DNA from: Saccharum officinarum
Lineage: Eukaryota > Streptophyta > Magnoliopsida > Poales > Poaceae
DNA: 64,000 nucleotides
NCBI GenBank assembly: GCA_020631735.1
Contig: CM036168.1
Coordinates: 101,204,036 to 101,268,035 of the forward strand
Direction: 5' to 3'
Numbering within the stretch: position 1 is the stretch's first letter; each line of letters opens with the position of its first letter. The notes under the pieces are model-generated. The model saw only the letters and a list, made by a program, of their open reading frames with translations, did no database searches and was not told where the DNA came from. The translations under genes and the position numbers were made by a program. Positions 57,390 to 64,000 of this stretch are shown here, piece by piece.

Positions 57390-58554
57390 TGTCGGTGTAA
57401 GAAACGGCGGTTCTAGCACCAACGAGTAATATGTGCCTGCGCATCGAGGATCCGGATGACGTGCAAGAACACAAATGATTTATACTGTTCGGGCCAAAGA
57501 ATGCCTTACGTCCAGTGGGGAGGGGGGTCTTGTATTATCTTGCACCAAAGTGCTTGTAGTATGGGTTACAAGCGGGTGAAAGAGGGAGGAGCTCCCAGGT
57601 CTCAGGATGTGAGTGGAGTGTGCATGTGTGTTCGCCTCTGATGAGTCGAACGGCCTATTGATTTGCCTTCTTTTTTCTTCTTTCTAAAATGGTCCCTGTC
57701 CTCTCCTTTTATAGATGCAAGGGGAATACCGGGTTACATGCATGTGCTATGTGATATTTTTCTTGGGAAAGAAGATCCGAGGCCTCCTGTAGTCGGTGGC
57801 GTATCACTGTTGGAGGAGTGGCTCCTGTCCTTTGATGCTGCAGCGACGTGTCCTGTCATACGTAGCCCTGTGGACGACGCAACTACGATGCGTAGAGTCG
57901 TGATTATCCCTGTGGCAACGTGCCTGTCCTTCGGTTTGACTGACGTAGAGGGCCATGGCCTTGGAGGCATGAATTGGCTTGATTTTGCTCCGTTCGAAGG
58001 AATAGTGGCCTAGAGCGGCGTTTCGTACGCCGCGCAGACATGGATCGTGCGTATAGTGCCAGTATGGGTGGCATAGTAACTAGCAGCTCTTCCCCATGCT
58101 TGTTATGGGCGACGGCGTCGTGATTTGACCCCTGTCATTCCTGGCTTGTCCGGTCGGTCGGATGCAAGAACGTGGGTGACGTCACGGGGGTTGCGAGTGC
58201 GCTAATGGGGGAGTGGCGTCAGAGGCCGGTCTCGGGCGAGGCGAAGACAGAGGACGCCATCCCCGGGGCTCGGACGAGACGGTGATGATGTTGTGGGTTG
58301 GCCTGTGCCCGAGACCCAACGCTAGGGTCTCGGGCGAGTCGGAGATGTTCTGAGACCCCTGTGCGAGGCCTCGGATGAAGTGGAGAGATGGGCTGGTATG
58401 CTCACGCGGCTCGCTGGAGGCCCAGTAAGGGGAGAATTAGCCAGTAGGTCTCTTTAGTTGATTTTTCCCTTGGACGGGGCAGATTAATGTTTGATTTGGG
58501 AGGCCAGGTGAATTTTCCATCTTAATTTGGGTACCCTAATTATGGTACCCGACA
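57390..58554 (-). repeat. 5' LTR of the Tat-like element (1165 bp)
   Basis: Pairs with 48295-49459. A TATA box, TATAAAAGG, is at 57713-57705 on the minus strand. Next to it, at 57389-57367, the minus strand reads GTTGGCGCGCCAGGTAGGGG, the PBS-side sequence usual in grass Tat elements. Confidence 0.9.
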
Positions 58555-59574
58555 AGTAGAGTTTGTGGAATAAAACGGTCATTTTGAAAGTTCAGGGACG
58601 AAACTGAGCCTCACGTAATAGTTGAGGGACCAAAATGGCTATTCTGCCTATATATTGGTAATGAGGCTACCCAATACCTCTTTTCTGATTATGAGGGGAG
58701 ATGCTGCAACAGACCACCAATAATCTCCCCTAAAATGTGGGACCCATCTATCAGTTTATTTATTTTCTTTTTCCCTTTTTCTTTTCTCTCCGCCGTTCAT
58801 CCTCTTCCGCATCGGGACTACGATATGCGCCGCCGCTAAACCACACCGCAGAAGCGAGTCTGTAGCGCCGCCCACAGCTCCCCACCGCGCCGCCCACTGC
58901 TTGCCCAAGCCCAGCCGCCGATGGATGATGGGCCGACGCCGTCACGGGATCTCTCCCACACCGCATCGGGACACATCAATGCCGCCACTATCACACAGCG
59001 CCACCCACTGCTCGCCCGCTCCCTAGCGCGGAGCTTGAAGGCCACCACGCAGCGCCTCCTCCCTACCGCCATGCAAGCGGGTGGCGACGTCTCCGGCCCA
59101 GGTCTCCGGGGTCCTCCGCCCAGGTCGCACAGATCGGCCGCACTCCTTGATCTAGAGCGTCGTCGGCATAGATCGGCTGTGGAGCCTCGTCCTCGAGCTA
59201 GAGCGCCACTCGCCCATGCAAATCATCCTCGAGCTAGAGCGTCGGTCCAGCCATGGCACACGGCGAGCTCTGGCGTGGGCAGTGAGCAGAAAAGTGACGG
59301 TTATTGCGGAGACCAACTTATTAGGGACCTACGTTTGAGGGGAGATGGGCTGTTTCTTTGGTGGCCACAATAAAAAAAAGGGGACTATATTGGGGAGATG
59401 TTGGAGCAAGAAATTTGTCTTATCTTTCCTAATATGACAGTTTTATGGGATGACAGGTGGGATTAGAGGACTGCAAGAGATGCTCTTACAAAGTTTGTCT
59501 GGCTGAAATTAGGTGGGAAAGAATGAGGTGTAGCGGACAAAGTAGTGAAGGCACAAATGAAGACAAGTTCTAGA

Positions 59575-59945
59575 CAGAGCTATGGAATCTGGAATGCCCA
59601 AATAAAATCAAGCATTTTCTCTGAAGTTTTGCTTTAAAAATAGCCATTCCTTTTTTAAGGGATAAATAGCCATCCCCTGAGAAAGAACTTGGTGCAAAGG
59701 AAGGTGAAAATTGATCCCACTTGTCCGGTCTCTGGCAGATATGATGAAGACGGACACTTGTTTTTTAAATGCAAAGCCATCAAGGAGATGTGGGGTCTGC
59801 TCAACCTGGAAGGGGAACGCGTGAGGTATTGGCAGGTATGAACTCAGCGAGAGAAGTTATCAGGTACGTACATGGTGTCGATTAAATCAGAGAAGAGTAT
59901 AACAATGCTGGTGTCACTTTAGATGTGGTGGGCGGAAAGAAATAA
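59575..59945 (+). pseudogene. LINE 3' fragment with zf-RVT-like motif
   Basis: In shifting frames I read LWNLECPNKIKHFL, then VKIDPTCPVSGRYDEDGHLF and FKCKAIKEMWGLLNLEGER, then MWWAERNN. This is the Cys/His block at the C-terminus of plant LINE reverse transcriptases (zf-RVT). Stops and shifts show a dead scrap. Confidence 0.7.
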
Positions 59946-60656
59946 TATTGAAAAAAGTTGACATAACCCTCTCGTCTTTCGTACTGGGGCTATTCATCCT
60001 CTCAACTTTAAAACCGTCTAACAAATACATTAAAATTTTCTAAACTGTTTAATTCACCCTCTGGAGTGGTTTTGGCACCTGGTTTTGCTACGTGGCACTC
60101 CAACCATGCAATGAAAGAGCCGCTGGCAGTGGGGCCGAGCTGTCAGTCCGTTACTCCTCCGTTCGCCTGCCTTGACCCGGCGGCGGCTTCCTGGCTCGCG
60201 TGAGCGCGCGCGGCGCAAGAGCGGCGGCGGCGAGGCGCGGGCAACCCGTCCCACCAGCGGCGAGGCGTAGGGCCCATCCCACCGGATCTCTGCTGCCGTC
60301 GCAGGAGGGGGAAGGAGCGGAGTAGATGCGCAGGGAGCAGTCGGAGGCTCGGAGCCCCAGAGGAAGCCTTCGTACGCGCTGTGCACCATGGCCGGAGGCC
60401 CGACCAAGCCTGCGGTCTGGGGCGGCTGTGGCCAGGGTTGGCGCACGCTGGGCGGCTGCGGCAGGCGGTGGTCCTCGGGGCTCGGAGCTCGGCGCGCGTC
60501 GTTGGGGGAGCATCCCGGTTATCTCAAGGTTGTGGAGCATCGGCAAGCATCGGAAGGCTCCTCCATGGCTGACGAGAAGCAGCTTCCAACTTTCCAAGCC
60601 GGGCGGACGTGAGTTGCAGCCGCTCCACGCCGGCAAAGAGCTCCGTGAGTCCGTGA
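59946..60656. other. Intergenic GC-rich DNA, no supported gene
   Basis: 60060-60640 is GC-rich with overlapping open frames on both strands and no recognisable product. 59980-60060 resembles MITE-end text (CCTCTCAACTTTAAAACC) without a partner. Confidence 0.4.
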
Positions 60657-61097
60657 TGTTATATCCTTAGGACCGTTCTAGGTGTAGATTAGTCGGTAGG
60701 TTCTTTGGTATTTGGAATGAATCGATTAGAGCATCACATAGATCCGAGAGATCTAGATAGAGACAGAGAGGATGGGAATGGGAATGGAGAGAAACGATGT
60801 TACCGATGATCCTGGTTGGAGGAACTCGCCTGGTGTCGGTGACGAGGAGGCAGTGGCAGCACCGGTGGGTCTTCCCATCGCTGGCAGTGCTACCCTCTAG
60901 ATCGGCTAGGGTTCGGAGTGGGTGGCAGCTGGGCGGTGAACCTCGTGCACTTAACCACTGGTCCCCACCTCCTATTTATAGCACTGCGCGACGGGGGCCC
61001 ACCAGCCACTTCATTGGGCTGGACGTCCCCGATCAGGACGCGAGATAAGGGCCCAGACAAGGCCGTTGGGCCAAGTCCAGTGGAGATCAAACTAACA
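60657..61097 (-). repeat. 3' LTR of a Ty1/copia element (441 bp)
   Basis: On the minus strand it runs from TGTTAGTTTGATC to GATATAACA, directly preceded by the purine-rich tract AAGGGGGAGAAT. A TATA box, TATAAATAGG, is at 60980-60971 on the minus strand. The partner LTR is outside the window. Confidence 0.75.
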
Positions 61098-64000
61098 TTC
61101 TCCCCCTTGATCTCTCATCACTTTCTTCGTTCTTTAATTTCTTATTCAAAATTTCAATTCATATTTTCCTTCCTTCTTTTCTATTTCATCATAGATTAGC
61201 GCAAAGGACTGTCCCATCGTCACAGCAATTAGTAGACTAACAGCCACAATACACTTCTCCATTTTGAAATGATACTTTCTTTGGGCCCTTTGTTGTCCGG
61301 GAATCATAGGCTATACCATAAAACCCATGTCGACTGTGCGTTCTCTGAACACACTGGGTGGTAAGCCTTTATAAGCTGATCTGCAAGTACTTGCTTTTAC
61401 TTATACATTCGAAAGCTTTTAAAAGATTCCGGACTTTCTCCTTCACAACGTCTAACTTCATGTCAATGTGTTTGGCAGCACACTTGACCCGTTGTCATAG
61501 AAGTCAATCATTTTAAATGGTAATTGCTGTTGTATACCATTACCAATTCCGGGTATAAGTTAACCATTTCGCCTGTCCTATAAGCCTCATAATAAGTTGT
61601 ACTATAGGTATGCATCATTGATGACATCACAACTGTTTCTTTGGAGCTTTTCCACAATAAAACTCCAACTGCGAGTGTTAGCTACTATGTGGGTTTCACT
61701 AAACATCTTGCCGAAATTCAACATTCTTGTACCCACAACCATTTGAGAGTACTTGTTCTTTCTTAGTCATCATGAGGCTTATTAAATCTTTGCACAATTG
61801 CAAGACATTCTCAACTCCATTCCAGTGATCTATATCTGGACTGGACTTTCTACCAAAACATCCCGGATAAATGAACTATGTCAGGGTAATATCATACTTG
61901 TGCACTCATTAACTGTAATATCATAGTTGTGCACTCATTAAGCTTCCAACAGCTGAAGCATATGGATCCATATTCATTTGATCAATTTCATTTCGGTTCT
62001 TGTAACGTTAGAATTCTCAAAATTATTACCCTTGACTATATGAACAGGCGTAGGTTCACTTGCATGCATACTTTGTTTCTTTACAATCTTTTCTAAGCAT
62101 GCCTTTGTGATAATTCTAATACCCCTTTCATCTGTCTCGGTGAATTTCAATTCTTATAACGAGAGTCATTTCACCGAGAACATTCTTATTGAGTCTCGAG
62201 GACAAGAACTTCTTCACATATAGTAGATTGACATCACTACTAGCAAGTAAGGTGTCATCCACATATACAGGATTAGGAAATATATTTCCCATTCTATAAC
62301 TTTGTACAGATGTGATTGTCCTCTTATTCTCTTTAACCCAAGATTTCTAGTTGACCTTTCAACTTGAAATGCCACTATTTAGAGACTTGCTCTAGTTCAT
62401 AAAAGATTTCTACAAGTGACATCCCTTTCGTTCTTTCTTTCCACAACAAAACCTTTAGGTTGTGCCATGTAATCATTTTCATACAAATCCCATTAGGAAA
62501 TGTTATCTTTACCTTCATCTCAGATCATGATGTGCCACTAGCACTCATTGTAATCTATTCATTCTCTTTGCGTAAAATCTTTCGATTCAAGTTGTGCTTT
62601 ATATCTTATGTTCCCTTTAGAGTCACATTTCGTCTTGTAGACCCTTTACAGCCTACTGTTTTGGCTCCATTAGGAACTGCTTCTGTTTCTCAAACTTCGT
62701 TGATATTCATCAATTTCATTTCAATTTCCTTAGCTTCTTGCCATTTAGACGTGTTAACGTCTCTCATGGTTTCTTCAAATGAGGTGGATCACCCTCCATT
62801 TGAATTTCTTTATTAATATATATAACTTATAGTTATCAATAATATCTGATTCTCTTATTCTTTGAGACCTTCAGGTCTGTAGCTAATGGCATGACACTTC
62901 TTTCACATTGGGTTGTTGTTGCTCTTTCATCGTCAATCGATTCTATAGGATAACCAGATCATTGTTTTCTTATTCATCTTCTTAAAGGGCTAACAACATG
63001 TGTTATATGAGTCATACAACATCAACATGGTATTGAACCCTACCGATCTTGAGTCATTGGAGTAGGCACTGGTCCTACTTCTCTTCAAGTCGTAGATCTT
63101 TTCATACCATGCTCCCCTAGATTAATCCATCTGGTGTAAGGATAGCGTATCTTCAATCTTTCTTATTTTGGGTTTATTCTGTTAAATCTATCTCATTTGG
63201 TGCTTTGAGCACCGTCTTAGTATTTCTTAGTCTCATTGCTATCTTCCTGTTGAACTGTAAAATGTTCAGGAATTTAGCCATTTCTGTACTTAGGGGTATC
63301 TTTATTATGACGGTTGTACTCCCTCAACGATCACCTTCATCTTTTATAGATCACTTTTTCTCTAAATGCAAAGCATACAATGGGGAATTTCTTTCAATTA
63401 TCTTTCTGAGTTTCTTTCAACTGTCTTTCTTTCTTTCTCAATTCATAGTTATCAATCCTCCCCCTCGAAATGTGGCACAAACTTTTCTGCCACAATTTCG
63501 AAACATTCATAACTCTTGTGAATGAGGATACTTTAATTACTTCATCCACGTGATTACATTATGGAAGATAAAATTATTTCTTAATTCGTATGGGAGTATG
63601 TATTCTTTTCCTCATTTCACTTCAAGAACTCAACAGAGTCTTTTTCATCAGTACTTCTGCAAGTCATGCTTGCATGTCATTCTTATCATGAGGTTCGTTT
63701 TCAACTTCCTTTTGTTCTTAAACTCATACTAGGACAGCATAAGAGCTACCCTAAACTTCTCTCCCTGTGCGGGATACACATGGTCATCTCACTTTCTCCT
63801 GCCATGCAGGACAAGTGTTATGCCAACTTTACCCCACAACGCGGGTATTTTCTTAAATTTTATGCTGCCACGCGAGGCAATTCCCTTGAAGGGACATAAA
63901 TGCCAGGATTGGCTCATATTCAATCATTAAATTCATGAATAAATCTGTTATTCTTTAACACACATGCTTAATCCGACGTTGGTCAAATTAAACATGCATG
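61098..64000 (-). pseudogene. Decayed copia pol (RNase H and RT remnants), running off the window
   Basis: The minus strand upstream of the LTR has RNase H-like pieces at about 61330-61700 (KQVLADQLIKAYHP) and an RT start-like piece near 62805-62690 that recalls the copia EGDPTSFEEAM and KWQEA blocks. Stops and shifts are frequent. 62900-64000 is AT-rich and I cannot assign it further. Confidence 0.6.

Larger units (their letters stand above)
48295..58554 (-). mobile_element. Non-autonomous Tat-like Ty3/gypsy LTR element (10,260 bp)
   Basis: Flanked by AGTAG on both sides (48290-48294 and 58555-58559). The LTRs are each 1165 bp. Minus-strand order: 5' LTR, PBS region, gag start, then directly the integrase zinc finger, integrase end, and a plus-strand antisense frame before the 3' LTR. 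Protease, RT and RNase H are missing, so it cannot move on its own. The antisense frame places it in the Tat group (Ogre/Tat, RIRE2- or Grande-like). Confidence 0.88.
47675..58648. mobile_element. Middle element: Mutator-type MITE with 9-bp duplication, split by an LTR element
   Basis: Left end GGCACAATAGCCATTTTGGT and right end, inverted, GGCAGAATAGCCATTTTGGT; the similarity continues for about 45 bp (CTCAACTATTAC). Flanks AATATATTG (47666-47674) and TATATATTG (58649-58657) differ at one base, fitting a 9-bp duplication. Own length is about 710 bp without the insertion. Superfamily is inferred from the 9-bp duplication. Confidence 0.68.
47632..59485. mobile_element. Outer Tourist-type (PIF/Harbinger) element, split by nested insertions
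   Basis: Ends GAGCATCTCCAGCAG and CTGCAAGAGATGCTC are inverted repeats matching 13 of 15, flanked by TTA on both sides (47629-47631 and 59486-59488). Its own sequence is 47632-47674 plus about 58658-59485, roughly 870 bp. The right part (58740-59390) is GC-rich and has open frames but no recognised gene. Confidence 0.65.

Noticed and set aside
58921..59373. A 150-codon plus-strand gene
   Set aside because: Low-complexity Arg/Pro-rich product in the GC-rich right part of the Tourist-type element, no recognised family.

Overview
This is a plant nuclear window, almost certainly from a grass. The evidence is a GC-rich first exon in a protein-kinase gene, small introns with GT..AG borders, and dense nested LTR retrotransposons of grass-typical lineages (Reina-like, Tekay-like, SIRE/Maximus-like, Tat-like) with Stowaway, Tourist-like and hAT-like MITEs. 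I infer Andropogoneae (sugarcane, sorghum, Miscanthus or maize relatives) from the look of the repeats, but the species cannot be fixed from sequence alone. One 100-base run of N (29856-29955) marks a scaffold gap.

Layout, left to right. (1) 49-9808, minus strand: a complete eight-exon gene for a plant DYRK-type protein kinase with a LisH-like N-terminus. Intron 4 carries a young, full-length Reina-like chromovirus (1897-7158, same strand, 5-bp target duplication CTTTG, LTRs differing at 3 of 431 positions). (2) 9809-18495: intergenic DNA with MITEs and small tandem duplications. (3) 18496-39473: a retrotransposon pile. It holds a SIRE-type LTR fragment cut by a Tekay-like chromovirus (minus) with a 4.8-kb 3' LTR, then the gap, a decayed SIRE/Maximus-type copia element (minus) with a 2-kb 5' LTR, and the 3' end of a Tat-like element (plus). 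(4) 39474-40117: the 3' end of an LRR receptor-like-protein gene, cut exactly at the Tat LTR. (5) 40118-44364: low-information DNA with short tandem duplications, a tRNA-derived SINE and a MITE. (6) 44365-45879, plus: a complete two-exon gene for an HS1-type stress-responsive A/B-barrel protein. (7) 47632-59485: three nested elements, a Tat-like LTR element inside a Mutator-type MITE inside a Tourist-type element. (8) 59575-64000: a LINE scrap and a decayed copia element whose 3' LTR is at 60657-61097.

Only two genes look intact, the DYRK kinase and the HS1-type gene. Nothing links them functionally; they are gene islands in repeats.

The most unusual signal is in the Tekay-like element. Upstream of gag, on the same strand, an open frame starts at 29416 with MARTKRTARKSTG, a near-exact copy of the histone H3 N-terminal tail (K4, R8, K9, S10 and T11 kept, only Q5 changed to R). 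A coiled-coil region and an acidic tail follow. The same element's pol ends in a chromodomain. Both this frame and gag begin directly after a CAG splice-acceptor-like sequence, suggesting alternatively spliced products. This copy is broken by frameshifts, so the claim concerns the family, not this locus.
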